Origin: Trichopria drosophilae
Taxonomy: Eukaryota; Arthropoda; Insecta; Hymenoptera; Diapriidae
Direction of reading: 5' to 3'
Assembly (NCBI GenBank): GCA_030407085.1
Contig: CM059585.1
Span: forward strand, 99,108,501 to 99,172,500
Length of the DNA stretch: 64,000 nucleotides
The position numbers and the translations under genes are program-made. This document shows, in pieces, positions 25,871 through 38,789 of the stretch (positions are counted from its first letter, which is position 1; each line of letters begins with the position of its first letter). The notes beneath the pieces are model-generated. The model searched no databases, had not been told where the DNA came from, and was given only the letters and a program-made list of their open reading frames with translations.

Positions 25871-28817
25871 CATACTTATGCTTGATTCAAAATTTTACAA
25901 GCAATTTTATATATTTTCAATAAAAATTTGTAATCTCCAAAACCTGTAGATGACACTATGATTTCTCCTACGAGGAATATTAATTCATTTTTCGTAGAAT
26001 TGCTTGGGACATAAAGAATAATAGCAAAAAATGTCTATTTTAAGGTATACAACATTGGAATAGAAAACAAACATAAGGAGAAATTACAATTTTGATTACT
26101 ATCGTTTGAATTAATACATTATATCATATTTTAAAATTATATAATAAATTAATTCATGTTTTAAATGATTATAAACGTAATTACTACAATGTTACAAACT
26201 TTCGTGTTAAATTGTTAATTTTTGAAACTCCAATATTTTATGCAAGTTCAAAATTTTTTTCTTTACATACTTCTTCGTAAACTGCCAAAACTAATCTGTT
26301 TGGTATTTTATTATCAATGTTGGGCACTATACATAGTTTTCATTTGACGTATTACGATTTACTTAACGTTTATATTAATATTTGTGTTTACTTTTATCCA
26401 CAGGACAGGAAGCAAAGCAAAAAATTCAATGCTGTTTCTCGCCCATTATACAAAACACTTTATATTGTTCAATACAATCAAATTAATTTTATTATTATTA
26501 GCTATTGAAATTAGAGTCTCTAACAAACATTTTGTATATTTCTATCACGTCTCAAATGTTCGATTATGTACTAATAAACAAGGTAAATTTCAACGGGTAA
26601 TAAAATTCGTTATAACGTGTCCATTTCATCGCAATTATTTTCTTACAATAAAAAAGCATTGTAACTTATTTTGCTGGCATTACAAACGCTAATGAACGTT
26701 TATAAACACATCCTTTGATCTACGCAGAATAAAATGAGGACAATGATATTATGAGAATGGACAAAAATGGAATGCCTGGGCTAGTTTTTATAAAAAGTTT
26801 TTTCTGTCCTGTTGTCTGTTTTATTCTTTATAAGGAAAAATATACATACATTCTTCAATTCTAAAAATACCAGTAAATTAAAAAAGACGCATAAAAATAT
26901 TTCTTTCAAAAATCAACATTGATTTGCATTTCAATGAAAAATGTGGGCGCAAGATAATGAGTTATTTACTTCATATTTATAACTGAAATATTATCTGCTA
27001 ATAATATTAAAAAAAATATGAATTATAAATTTGGTAAATTGGAATCAATGTTACTAAGTACTTATTGAAGTAAATTGATTATTATTTAGAAAAGATAAAA
27101 GGAAATCTATTATGGATTTAAAATGCAATAATTTTATATGCTATTTATTACATGAAACATAAGAGAAGTTATTAAATTTGTGAAGCTATTATTAGTACTA
27201 ATACTAAAAATACTAATTGCATTAATCGATTTTACAATTTCATGGCTATGTAAAGTGAATTGCTGGTCTTTACATTGAGTCTGTTGATATAGTTCAGACA
27301 ATATTTGATTTAATTATTCAGTATACTAGATGCGTATACAAGCAGCAAATTGTTTCACTTCCTATGCACGAAGTACTATTCTTTAAATAGACACAATTTG
27401 GTTAGCATTTTGTTAGTTTTAAGCAAACTTGTGTATCTACCACTTTATTTGTTTACTTAATTTCAAGACTATTGCAATCATATGCAATTCCGTCCAACAT
27501 TTTCGTCAGTTTTAAATAATTAATCCCTAATAATCATTAGAAATTAGAATATATGTGTTGAAATGCTAATGTATATCCATGAGATTTCTGGCAGATTCTA
27601 ATTTACTAATAGTAAACTGATGTTACATTATTACTGTCGACTGTAATAATATTGAAATTGTCCTCGATATTTATCGTGTTAAGTAATGAGTACAATTATA
27701 AATATTTTTAGCAATTGTTATAAAATATTATTATGGAAATATAAAGTCTCTCCTTGAGAGTGTTAATATAAACAAACGGAAATTTAGTATCGACTTGCAA
27801 TCATTTACATCGGACAGTTTACAATTCAACAGGAGATACAATTCAAGGGACTTTCAGAGTTTGATCAATATCGATTATTGATATAAAAATGAAACAGGTA
27901 AACATATTGACGCAAATACTATTTCTAGTGGAAGTCCAGGAAACTAAATTATTAAAGATATTAACATTCATTAAATAAATTATATAAATACAATTTAACG
28001 AAATGTGTACATACAGAAAAATTCTAAATTTTTATCCTTTTCGTAAATGGTCTTCATAAATACTAGGAGATAAATAATTTTCTTTGATAAATAAGATACT
28101 ATTTAATTATCATTTTATTATATATGAACATTTATTCTCGATCAATGTAACTTGATAAAATGATAATAAAAGATTAACATCGTATAGAAGAAATAAATAT
28201 TTTTCTAAATTGTGACTATTCAGAAATTTGGGAACCATAACGGTCTCTCTGAGGATAATTACTAATTGGAACAACGATAGAGATATGTATACCGTATTTT
28301 CTTGCAGATGAAACTAACCAGAATTCATAAAATAATTAGCAAAATTGCTAATTGAGTTGAATATCCACCACAATTTTCCGTCAAACTGAGTGCTCCTAGC
28401 ATACATTATGTTACAATTTTATACCAAAGTTACTTAAATGTTCATTAATTAATATAATCCCATACATATTTAATTGATCAACATTTAAAATATGTCCAAC
28501 ACAAGTCCACGTTAATTGGTGGTGAAAATAATAATTATGTAACACCAATTTTCAAAGAGTGACAATTTTTTAATGAGCAAAAAATAAAGTTAAAAGTTGC
28601 ATGCTATGCCGTTGAAAATTTAATTTTAAAATTTCTTAGTAATAATATTTTATATGCGTCTGTTAAAAAAAAACATTCTTTTAGCAACGTTTTCTCAAAA
28701 ATGAAGAATTAATGGAGCACATCTATTAAAAATAAATAGGACTGAATATTTAAACTTATTTACTAACATACTTTTCAACACGGTAATCTTAATAACTAGC
28801 AGATTCAGTTATTTACT
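25871..28817. other. AT-rich stretch without recognisable gene
   Basis: No supported feature. The two overlapping plus-strand frames at 26317-26692 are AT-biased and show no family motif. Confidence 0.55.
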
Positions 28818-29096
28818 CTCTAAATTTCTTGGAGTGAGAATTCACTCTTTAATTAGTGAAAACCGAACAACTCTCGTGAAAGAGTGAATATTCAACTCTT
28901 TAAGAGTGGAAAGTCACACTTTCGTCCAGAGTTGTCAACTCCATGACTCGGAGGAAAAGAGTGAAATTTCAATCTAACAAGAGTGAATTCTCACTCAAAA
29001 ATATTCACTCTTAAAGAGTTGAATATTCACTCTTTCACGAGAGTTGCTTGGTTTTCACTAATCAAAAAGTGAATTCTCACTCAAAAAAATTTAGAG
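28818..29096. mobile_element. 279-bp near-perfect palindromic MITE
   Basis: The element starts CTCTAAATTTCTTGGAGTG and ends with its reverse complement. The arms of at least 105 bp are almost identical and consist largely of repeated GAGTGA/TCACTC words (for example GAGTGAGAATTCACT and AAGAGTGAATATTCAACTC). Fragments rich in the same words occur at 52310-52375 (ending AATTTAGAG) and 60720-60775. The target duplication is not evident. No coding capacity; the folded transcript would be a long, nearly uninterrupted duplex. Confidence 0.9.
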
Positions 29097-30898
29097 GGCA
29101 TTTATTACATTATGACGGTTTTTTTTTAATCTTTGTGTAAAATGAAAAAAATTGTTCAACGAAGTATTCAACTAATGTCTCAGAATCATCAGAATGAAAT
29201 AATTAACCATTCTGCAAGTTTTAGACAATTAATTAGGGTTTTCAATGAGTATACCTAATACGCACATTTAAGTAATATATTTTTCGTCGTGAAACATACA
29301 ATTTTGAGGAGTACCTGCGCAGTATTTGACATTTTGAAAAATTAATATTTTTGCACATTTTGATGGTCCACATCAGCAAAATTAGCATACTAAAATATCA
29401 AATGCTCATCTTAGTTAGTTTAAACAAAATAACTTTGTCAGTCCAAAAATCAGCAATTCAAATTTTGCGCGAAATATGAAGCTCTTTTTAAAAACACCGT
29501 ATTTGCTTTTTAACAAATTAATTTCTTACATTTTTTCGATTAGTTAGTCGATTACTCAAATTATTATTAGTTGCAAAATTACTAAATTTTGTATTATTAA
29601 TTAAGCCCCATTTTTCATTTCAATATTTTACGCGATCTGAAATTTCTATTATAATTAAACATTTATATACAATTGCTACAAACAACGTTTTTTCAACTAT
29701 ACACTATTAAATGGAAAATAACAAGTATACGAATTTTCGTCAAGAATATCTTCGGTTATTATCTATAGAATTTGAAATGATTTGGAAGAAGGTTCATATC
29801 CTCTGGGCTTCAGTGGCATATTTTTTGGAACCAAGAAATTGTCAACATTAATTAGTAATAATTGTAAAATGTATAATTATTACTTATACATTATTAACTA
29901 ATTAAACAAAACATGTTTATGAAACTTCATAACTTGAAACTAATCATAATAATTACTTCAGAACATGAAGCGACAAAAGTTATAAATTTTTTTTTTAGAA
30001 AATCATACTATTCAAAAGAAAGTAATTCAACGACCGTTACTAGTTAAATAGAATGAAAAATATAAAATGGATATTTCAGAATGCGTAAGTTAATACAAAT
30101 CCAACATACATACGACTAAATATTAAAATGTGCACAAGAAATAACGGAAAATATAGTGCTAATTTAAATGTATTACTGTTTTGTTTAATAAAAAAACGTC
30201 CATCTATTATATTTTATTAGAATTTTTAAATGCTAAAATGTATGAATTGTAAAAATTGAATGTCCAATGTAAATTCTATGTATAGGTAATCCCATCAATT
30301 GTACAGCATTCATTGTTATATTTTTTATCAGATTTAAAATTCTGTCGTATAATAATCTTTCCGGATTTTCATACATAAAAAATACGGTGTATTAATTACT
30401 TATTGTAGAGATATGTTATAGGATTAAAATACATTTAATATGTCTAAATCTGCATGTTCAGGCAGAAAAAAATCCTTTGAAGAAAAGAAAAAAAACTGTT
30501 ACATTAAAACATTTTATTTGTTTATATAGTAACAGCATCTTTTGTTTGTAATATCAGATGACATAATTATCTATATTACGAAAATCTGTTGAATTCTCAA
30601 ATATATTTAGCGGTAGCAAAAGTTTATTCGGTATATCTTACCAACAAATACTATTTAATCAACAAGTGGCTTCTAAAGATGTGTATATATATGTATAAAT
30701 CTAACAAATGTTATTAGTCTCCATTTAATCATATAAATTAATTTTTTATGACAAAATTTCGTAGTACCCATTGTCAAAATTTGGAACAGAATTTGTTTGA
30801 TTAATTTCAAGTATGTAAGAGTTTAATTAGACTTTGTAAGAGTAATAGCAAGATTTTTTATCGGAGTGATCTAGGTATGAAAGATTTTTTGCAATTAA
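29097..30898. other. AT-rich stretch without recognisable gene
   Basis: No supported feature. Confidence 0.55.
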
Positions 30899-31838
30899 TT
30901 CTGTAATCGACAATTATTGTTATATTATTGAATTTATAGTAGTCGTACGAGTAACTATTAAATACATCAACAAAAGATTCATAATAATCTCTACTTAAAT
31001 TTATACCACGTAATACATATCCTAATTTTAGATTAATAAAACCGCATAAGAAAGAGAAAAAAAAATAGTTGGAACAATGAAAAGAAGATAGAAATGAATA
31101 TAACAATAGTAGAATTAACTACATAAAAAGTTGTATTTCAGTGTATGGCACTTATAAAATTCAGAATCTTGTAAAACATATAATATCTAGTTTCACTGTG
31201 ACGAGTGATTATTTTCGTTTAATATATTTTATTATGTTTATTTTACTACTCGAAAATATTTTACGGCAGTATTGAAATGTAATATACTACAATTAAAAAA
31301 AAATGGTACATAAAAGTTCCATTAGCAATTATTTGTTCTCACTGTAAATGTCCTGTAATAATTTATATTTATTACCCTAAGTTAAAATGCAATTTTTGTT
31401 TACTATTTTTATAATTACATTTTGTTTAAATAAAAAAAAAAAAGAATACGTCGTGATCCCAGTTTTATGTAAAACTTAAAGGGACGCGTAAAGCGGGAAA
31501 TGTTATGGCAGAAAGGTCACTGCCAATATTGGGAAATTAATTTTACAAACTATTTTAGTTCAATTAAAATAGAAGGAATTGCGGGAACTTAATCAAAAAG
31601 GATTTTACGTGATGAAACTTTTTTAAACTAGTCGCTTTTTTGTTTGATCCGGTTTATTGAGGAACCTGATCATCAATCTCGAGAGAGTTTCAGATATTGT
31701 ACTTGCCACTTTCGATTTAATAAACCTATCAGATTGACCTTTAGCAACATCAAAAACCTGAAATGATTGTGAGATAACAAACTAAATTCTGAGTTCAGAA
31801 TTAAAAGTTTTAAGCTTTCAAAAGATATTACTAAATTT
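30899..31838 (+). repeat. left arm of a 4-kb inverted duplication
   Basis: About 940 bp that recurs, diverged and with indels, as the reverse complement at 33908-34931. Anchors in order from the outer edge: CTGTAATCGACA, GTAGTCGTAC, GAAAAGAAGATAGAAA, AACAATAGTAGA, AGTTGTATTTCAGTG, TTGTAAAACATA, GATTATTTTCGT, AAATGCAATTTTTG, GGTTTATTGAGGAACCTG, ATCATCAATCTCGAG, TTTAATAAACCTAT, CCTGAAATGATT and AAAAGTTTTAAGCTTT. A MITE-like segment with GAAAGAGAAAA and TTCCATTAGCAAT ends (about 31053-31355) lies in this arm and has a counterpart in the other. That MITE was therefore in place before the duplication. The small minus-strand frame 30858-31106 is not a gene. Confidence 0.85.
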
Positions 31839-32289
31839 ACAATAATTGTTTAAACAGATGGTTTAAATCGTGTCTTTTCGATAAATCTTATAGCGGCATT
31901 CAAAAGTACAGAAAAATTAGTAAAATATAAAATTTGACAACGAAAAAAAGAATTAATATATAATGTGGAAAACAACATTCTTTTTCGATATTTTAATAAG
32001 TGGAAAAAAATCTTTATTTTAGAATGACGTACTAACTGATAAAAAGTGATAGATTATCAAATTTATTCATAAATCTAATCCTGTTGTTATTCAATATTTT
32101 TTAGAATGACTTACAAACTTATGGTAAAAAACTTAGATTATTAAATTAAAAAGGAATTATTATTTATAAAAAAGAATGATTAAGGTATTGCAAATTGACA
32201 TAGCGATTAAGGCATGCCGAGACATCTTTTTCACTAATGTTACAATAATAAGATACAACAATAACTTATTCACACAAAATCATCTATTA

Positions 32290-32549
32290 CACAGAGAGAA
32301 AAGAAATAGTTAACGGAACCTTTTTGTAATAGTAAAACGCGTAAATAAGAAAAGTTGTTGCATTAACTATTTCCATGGTAAACGGTACAATAAAATTGTT
32401 CCATTTACTATTTTCCGATGGTTAAATGGTTCGTACATAACCTCAAATATCGACTCTAACCTTGCATATGGTTAATTCTACTACTTAAGAGGTTAAAATC
32501 GATTTTACTATTTTTTCGTGGTACCATTAACAACTTTTTTCTCTCTGTG
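32290..32549. mobile_element. 260-bp MITE, CACAGAGAG ends, TA duplication
   Basis: Begins CACAGAGAGAAAAG, ends CTTTTTTCTCTCTGTG, and is flanked by TA at 32288-32289 and 32550-32551. Just inside the ends, TAGTTAACGGAACC mirrors GGTACCATTAACAAC. The interior repeats ACTATTT/GGTTAA words. Lies in the centre of the large inverted duplication. Non-autonomous; a TA duplication suggests the Tc1/mariner superfamily, but the ends are not diagnostic. Confidence 0.85.
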
Positions 32550-32690
32550 TAGAGTTTGTTTAAATAATAATTATTTAAATAAATTCTGTCTTTGTTTCCT
32601 TACAATCAATTACTGATATTGAATTTCTTTAAAAACATACTTTTTTAAAATTTGTTTAAACAATCATTATTCAAACAAATTGTAAATCAG

Positions 32691-33560
32691 AAACTAGTGT
32701 TGGCGTGGTGCCTCGCTCGCTTCGCTCGCTCAGAAACTTCGACCCAGTGAGAGTCGGCTATTCCTTAATACTCGTTCGTTTACTAACAACTTTCAATGAT
32801 ATTATAAAATTATATCGATATTTGGGGGTCCAATCATATTTAGGCCCAAGTGGCTTCAATAGATATGTTACAACAATATAGTGTTTCTTATATGTATGAA
32901 AATTGAAAACAATTAACAACTATGACCTATGGCCTGAGTCGACGTAAAATTGAAAATGGGCATTTTCAAAACTTCGACCCCGACGACACGTCAGCCGAAG
33001 TATTAATAAATAAAAGTTGCAGAACACTTACTTCATGCACTTGTATTGTAATAGACTATTCGATGCATATTACATGTATACTGTGTTTTACTAATTACTG
33101 TCTGTATTATTATGATCTTATATATACAATATATATAATTCGTCAAAGATATCTTGAAAGTGTCGAAAAGATCTCTGACGGATATCTTTTAGATATCTAT
33201 AAGACATCTTTTAGATATATCGAAATAGTTATTTCGTATCAAGGGCGTAAAAGAACTTATGCGCCCGTAGGCGATCACCGGGCCCGAGAGGCTGGCGAAG
33301 ACTACCCCTGGGGGGTAGGGGGTCGAAACGTCGAAATTTGATGAAAAACTCTAGGTTAATTTTTTGCCGATGTGACCCAATTCAATACTTTTTCTGACAA
33401 TAGTCATAAGCATTTTAAACCAGTTTTTATGGTATTATCGTTGACTTCAGGAAGAAAATGCATACAACCTTTTTTGTAGAGAATTTCATGCTCTATCTTT
33501 TTTGTTTGAAACATTTTTTAATAAAATTTGTATTTTTACAAAATAAATGCAAAAAACTAC
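32691..33560 (+). repeat. repeat block B, copy 1 (uninterrupted)
   Basis: About 870 bp that recurs inverted at 40187-41781. Shared landmarks are AAACTAGT, TTGGCGTGGTGCCT, CAGAAACTTCGACCCAGT, TTTGGGGGTCCAAT, CATTTTCAAAACTTCGACCC, CTTCATGCACTTGTATT, AAGATATCTTGAAAGTGTCG, CTGGCGAAGACTACCCCTG, GTCAACGATAATACC-like text and TCTATCTTTTTTGTTTGA-like text. A GC-rich core lies at 33241-33335. The 139-codon frame at 32922-33341 is partly shared with copy 2, but neighbouring sequence diverges to a similar degree and copy 2 has an indel, so I see no sign of selection on a protein. It lacks the foldback insertion present in copy 2. Confidence 0.9.
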
Positions 33561-33885
33561 GAAGAAACTTAATTGGGGCTAATTTTTTTTAGTAATGGGC
33601 GGATGCATCTGCGCCAAAATCTAATCAGATCTAAGTTATGCCAAGACACGTATTTTTTAAAAAAATGTATGTCAATACGCTTATCCGTACGCGAGTTATC
33701 GCGAGACAAAAAACGGGACACGGACGTACGTACTTAAAAGATCACGGAAACAAATTTTGTTATTGATTTGGGTTCCTTAGGGTCTGAAACGTCAACATTT
33801 GATGAAAAACTATAGGGTAATTTTTATGCCCGAAGTGACCAAATTCAATACTTCGTCCAGACCTAAGGTCTGGGTCGAAGTAATA
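33303..33885 (+). repeat. internal direct repeat and TIR-like end in block B
   Basis: The text around 33318-33395 (GAAACGTCGAAATTTGATG, AAAAACTCTAGG, AATTCAATACTT) recurs at 33785-33860 (GAAACGTCAACATTTGATG, AAAAACTATAGGG, AATTCAATACTT). At 33873-33884 CTGGGTCGAAGT is the reverse complement of ACTTCGACCCAG at 32740-32751. These could be the short inverted ends of the original block B element (about 32738-33885). Confidence 0.6.
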
Positions 33886-33907
33886 TTTAAATATTTCTAG
33901 ACAAAAT

Positions 33908-34931
33908 AGCTCAATTTCACTACTTGTGGGGTTTTAAAGCTCAAAACTTTTTAACTCTGAACTGGCAATTTAATTTATTATTCAATATAAGAAAATAATC
34001 ATTTCAGGGTTGTTGAAGTTACTAATAGTTAATCTAATAGGTTTATTAAATCAAAAGTGGCGAATACAATATCTGAAACTGGCTCGAGATTGATGATCAG
34101 GTTCCTCAATAACCCGGATCGAACAAAAAATTGACTACAAGCAGTAGTTTAAAAAGAGTTTCAACACGGAGAATCCTTTTTCATTAAGTTCCCACAATTC
34201 CTGCTATTTTAACTGGACTAAAATAGTTTGGAAAATTAAATTCCCCAATATAGGCAGTGACGTTTCAGCCATAACAGTTCTCGCGTTAAGCGTTCCTTTA
34301 AGTTTTACATAGAATTGGTATCGCGAAATATTCTGTTTTTTATTTAAACAAAAATATAATTATAAAAATAGGAAACAAAAATTGCATTCTAACTCAGTGT
34401 AAGAAGTAGAAATTTATAGTGGTATATCATAGGACTACAGAGAGAAAAAATGGCTAATGGAACGATTTTACAAATGTAAAACACGGGCTTAAAAAAATAA
34501 TCAAATGAACTATTTTGGTTGTAAACAAGACTATTACATAACCTCAAATGTAACGTAGTGTATTTTAATAGTGGCTTCAAATATTTCCGCGTCAAATAAA
34601 CATAAAGATTGATTAGACGAAAATAATCGGTCATTATAAAAAAAAAGTCATTGTATGTTTTACAACATTCCGAATTGTAAAAGTTCCATGCACTGAAATA
34701 CAACTTTTTCCGTCGTTAAATCTACTATTGTTATATCCGTTTCTATCTTCTTTTCATGGTTCGAACTGTTTTTTTCTTTCTTCTACTGTTTTATTAATGC
34801 AAAAATAGTATACATATATTACGTGACATCACTGTAAGAAGAGACTATTATGGATAATATATGCTATGGTTAATCATTACTAGTACGACTTCTATATATT
34901 CATTAGTATAACAATAAATGTCGATTACAGA
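33908..34931 (-). repeat. right arm of the 4-kb inverted duplication
   Basis: Reverse-complement partner of 30899-31838, diverged by eye by roughly one base in five with indels. It includes the counterpart of the nested MITE (about 34438-34780), whose left edge here reads CAGAGAGAAAAAATGGC. With its partner it encloses about 2.07 kb holding the MITE at 32290 and block B copy 1. If transcribed through, it could fold into a duplex of about 1 kb. Confidence 0.85.
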
Positions 34932-35740
34932 TTTGAAATTAAAACTGGATTATTATTATTCAAACCTGCATCAGGTAATTGGAAATTTAACAGTATTAAG
35001 AAAACATAATAATTTCTTTCTGTACACGTATATTTTTTATTTTCATAATATGTATATCCGCCCATGTTATCATGTGTATATACGGGTATTTTAATTACAC
35101 GGTATGATTGGTCGATTTTTATCAGTTTTGTCCTTTCATTGCAACCTACGTTTTTATTGCACTTTTATTGCAGACGTAAAACTAAATCTCTCACGCTTCA
35201 CTTTCGCTTTTATTTTACATATAGATTATATCCCATGGAATCGCAATATATCGCTTACTTTATCATTATTATTCATTAAATCAGAATTTATTTGCCACTT
35301 ATTTATATTTGTAATGACGAATGTTAGAAATCTGTAGAATATGACTTCAGATTTATTTCACGCGATAAGTGTTGGTAAAGATTTAAGAGCATGGTAATTA
35401 TTACGTTTCAGTAGGGAAGGACAAGGTCGAACAGACACGTACGCAATAATTTACGTTCTTTCTAAACAGAAAAGTACATGTACTTCCTCTATCCACGAAC
35501 TCTCCACTAAAAACTTACGAATTGTAAACCTTAAAAATAGTGAAATATTTCCTTAATGTAATTTGAAATCTGTAGTTAATTAAACCTTACAATTCACTTT
35601 TATTTTATACCCAGATTTATTTGAAATAGAAAATATTATTGGTCAGTTTTTAATCCCACATTACAATAGTTTTTAAGACGATGAAAGGACACTTTTGCAG
35701 CAATTAAGTATTGACAAATAATTACAGCCGTAGCTTAGTA
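34932..35740. other. AT-rich stretch without recognisable gene
   Basis: No supported feature. The overlapping frames at 35064-35337 are AT-biased. Confidence 0.5.
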
Positions 35741-35830
35741 CAGTAGAACCTCACCCTAGTAAAACTGTCGGGACCTTGGTTATTTTTTTCTCTCACACTA
35801 GTGAACTGACAAATTTTTACGATTTCTCAC
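35741..35830 (+). mobile_element. solitary pogo/Tigger-like terminus
   Basis: Starts after a TA with CAGTAGAACCTC and continues to GTCGGGACCTTGG at 35768-35780, the arrangement usual at pogo/Tigger ends. The matching right end is not visible, so this is a fragment or a strongly decayed copy. Confidence 0.55.
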
Positions 35831-36869
35831 AGATGTGAAAAATGAGCTCACGCACTGTTCTAAATTATTGTGTTTAAGGAAAGTAAGTAAAAAACACAAA
35901 GAAAACTTAATTTTTCTCAAATTTTCTTATGTTATTTTATTACTATGCTTTCAGCATGAAACATTGTGGTTCGTTTTCATTTATGTAATAGCAATGTTTT
36001 ACACAATACTAGTCAAAATTGTTACTGAAGGAATTATCGACTTCTTCGGTATTTGGATTTATACGGTATGTTCTTACTAAACAGTTCTTAGCCACTCAGT
36101 ATATTAAACTCACTTAAAAACCTTCTTAGAAGAAGTTTTGGGGATATTTCATCAAACAGAAAACATTTTTCGAAAATTTCAAATTTTATTGAACTTAATA
36201 AATCGATGAGAATTTTATTTTCTATTATTATTGAAATTATGAATTGCCTTTGCTTACAATTTTCAAATTGCACAAAACTTACCAAGAAATTACATTTCAA
36301 TTAGGAAATAATTAGTGAATCGCTGCATAAAACTAATCACCGCACTAGCAGGTTTAATAAGATAAAATGAAAAATTTTCAAATTAATGAGAGCGTTCTCA
36401 TTACTGACTTGTCTCCTGTAATTATTTGAAACAAATAAGGTACAATGTATAAATCGATAACAAGAAAATGATCACTAATTAATTCATATAGTTTAACAGT
36501 GATCCATTATGTCTTCAGAATTATTAAATCCTCAGCAAATTCTACTAACTCTGTAAGAGTTCATTCATTATTGAAGTACCAATAAAAAATATTTCGACCC
36601 TGTTGTATATAATAAATACTACTTGATTTGATCGTACTACATAAAATGATCCAAAATCTTACTGAAAACATTTTGTAACCCTTCGAATGTAAATTAAAAT
36701 TTCGAATCTCAAAGGAACCACTTAAAATCTTCATGGGATTGTCTTTACAAAGTCTCAATTTCGATTCCATCAAAACGTTTCAAAATCTCTTCTAAGTAAA
36801 TAATTTAAAGTATTTAGTAATTAGCCTAGTTCTTCTTTTTATTTTTTTTTGATCATTTATTAATAATAA
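35831..36869. other. AT-rich stretch without recognisable gene
   Basis: No supported feature; possibly the decayed interior of the pogo-like element at its left edge. Confidence 0.45.
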
Positions 36870-36876
36870 CCTAAAA

Positions 36877-37476
36877 CTGGCTCCACGTCTTTATTTCACA
36901 TGACAAAATAGAACACGACAATTGATGGCACGACAAAATATCACATGGACAAATAACCATAAACAAAAATATCACTGCGGTAAAAAACCAGCCCTAAAAC
37001 ATTGAACATTGCACACGGAAATCCATGTCAGTCTTTTCCCGCCGCCATTTTGGAGTTAGGACATTTGGACCCTCTGGTTTGGCGCCGGATGTTTTGGCAT
37101 CAGACTACTTGACCTTGGTTATTGTGGCGAGAATTATTTTAGATAAAATTTCGTTTCCTAAAATGGGGGAGACAGAGAAATGGCAAAGTCATCAAACTAA
37201 CCTAATCTAACTACTCAGAATTCTGCTCACCACTAATAATGCCTAAAAGCATATGCCTTCTCTAAAACTAACCTAACTTAACCAGTCACAACTCCGCTTA
37301 CACCTAATAATGCATAAATGAATGGCTGCATGGGGAAATTTTTAAATGTGTGATATTTTGTTGATGTGATATTTTATCAATGTGATATTTTTTCATTGTT
37401 ATAATTTGACTTGTGATCAAATGTCAGTGATATTTTCTCGTGTGATTATTTGTCCGTGAAATAAAGACGTGCTACC
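36877..37476. mobile_element. 600-bp DNA transposon with CACGTCTTTATTTCAC ends
   Basis: Both ends carry CACGTCTTTATTTCAC in inverted orientation (36883-36898 and 37456-37471). CCTAAAA lies just outside each end (36870-36876 and 37477-37483), a possible 7-bp target duplication. Inside each end the phrase TGATATTTTGTC or its complement GACAAAATATCA recurs with variations (left 36900-36984, right about 37350-37450). The centre is GC-richer and contains a diverged tandem duplication of about 70 bp (37192-37330; CTAACCTAA, CTCCGCT/TTCTGCT, CTAATAATGC). No transposase. Confidence 0.75.
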
Positions 37477-37483
37477 CCTAAAA

Positions 37484-38751
37484 TGATGTTATCATATCTC
37501 ATTAGCACATAAAAAGAAAGGATTCAAAGAGTTTCATATTAATACGAAAAATTACAATATATTTTACAATTTGATCGTGATACTACACGTGTTTATTAAT
37601 TTCAGTTTTCCATAGCTCATTTTCATTCATTTCAATAAAAAGTGTATGAATGAAGAAATATATGGTTGAATATGTATATAGATAAGCAAAATTTATTTTC
37701 AATCAATTTTATTGAAATCTGTATGTACTCTGCTTTACGTCTATTGATCATGTAACGATTGAATATGGCATTCATACATTTATATGTAAATAATTTTTTG
37801 TTTGTCATAAAAGTTTGCATTTTTTGTGAAAACTGCAAAAGAACAGTAATATTAAAATTAAAATACTTCATGAAAAAAATGTTATGTAATTTTAAATACC
37901 TGGTGTCTTTTAATTAATTCTTTTTTTTTTCAATATCAATTGGAAAAATAAAAATTCAATAAAATTACGCAGTCATATCGCCATTTAACGGCTTATTAGT
38001 CTGGCAAAGTGTGAGGGAAAGGTCAATAATTTTTCGAAACTTAGTATAAACAAATGATGAAATTCAATAAATATTTATGGAATTTAAGAACAGTAATTAA
38101 ATGTTGTTAGTCACTAAACAAATTTAGGTAACACGTAGAAAATTGGTTTCGATAATATTCTAATAAAATTTCAGTAGCTTTTCAGTTAATAGAGTTAGTT
38201 ATTAAAGTATAAGACCTAAATCATATTATACTATTGAATTTTTAATAATTAATTTCCGAAAAATTAATGTGATTACTTATTTTCATTTTTGAAACAAAAA
38301 TAACGCTTTTCTCAATATCTTACAAAAAATTGTACTTAATTCAACTGTTATTTTTTATATAAACTTTTTAAACGTTTTTATAAATTCATCAATTTTTAAT
38401 TTCTTTATAAAAGATTACACAAACATTTTCTGCTATTTATATCTTACTGTTTAATTTAGCAGACTTTGTATATATCCGTTCACAGATTTCTAACGTTTGA
38501 CAGTTGGAAATTGCGTATCTGTAATGATTTGCTGGATTCACATGTCCTTCATCTGATGACGTTTCTCATACGAAACATATCAAATGTCTCGTTTCTTTGG
38601 TTTATTGTCAGACCGTTTTTCCGTGAATACAGAAACAATTTCGGTATAAAATGAAAATTCAAAAACGTGAAGGTTGCTTATAAAAGAATTGAACATGACT
38701 GAAGTTTCAAAAAATATTGTAATTGTGAAGCATTCGTTATAAAAATGTTTA
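37484..38751. other. AT-rich stretch without recognisable gene
   Basis: No supported feature. Confidence 0.5.
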
Positions 38752-38789
38752 TTGTTAATTAATTATGGATGGCAAATGATTTGTTATAG

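Noticed and set aside
25464..25885. Frames of 96-101 codons on both strands
   Set aside because: Explained by the 620-bp palindrome; the two frames are largely mirror images of each other.
32922..33341. 139-codon frame in block B
   Set aside because: Only partly open in the second copy, with an indel and amino-acid changes at the rate of the flanking DNA.
37190..37290. Telomeric repeat array (CCTAA-like words)
   Set aside because: Only one or two degenerate units per site; these are within a transposon and in the repeat fragment at 39.0 kb.
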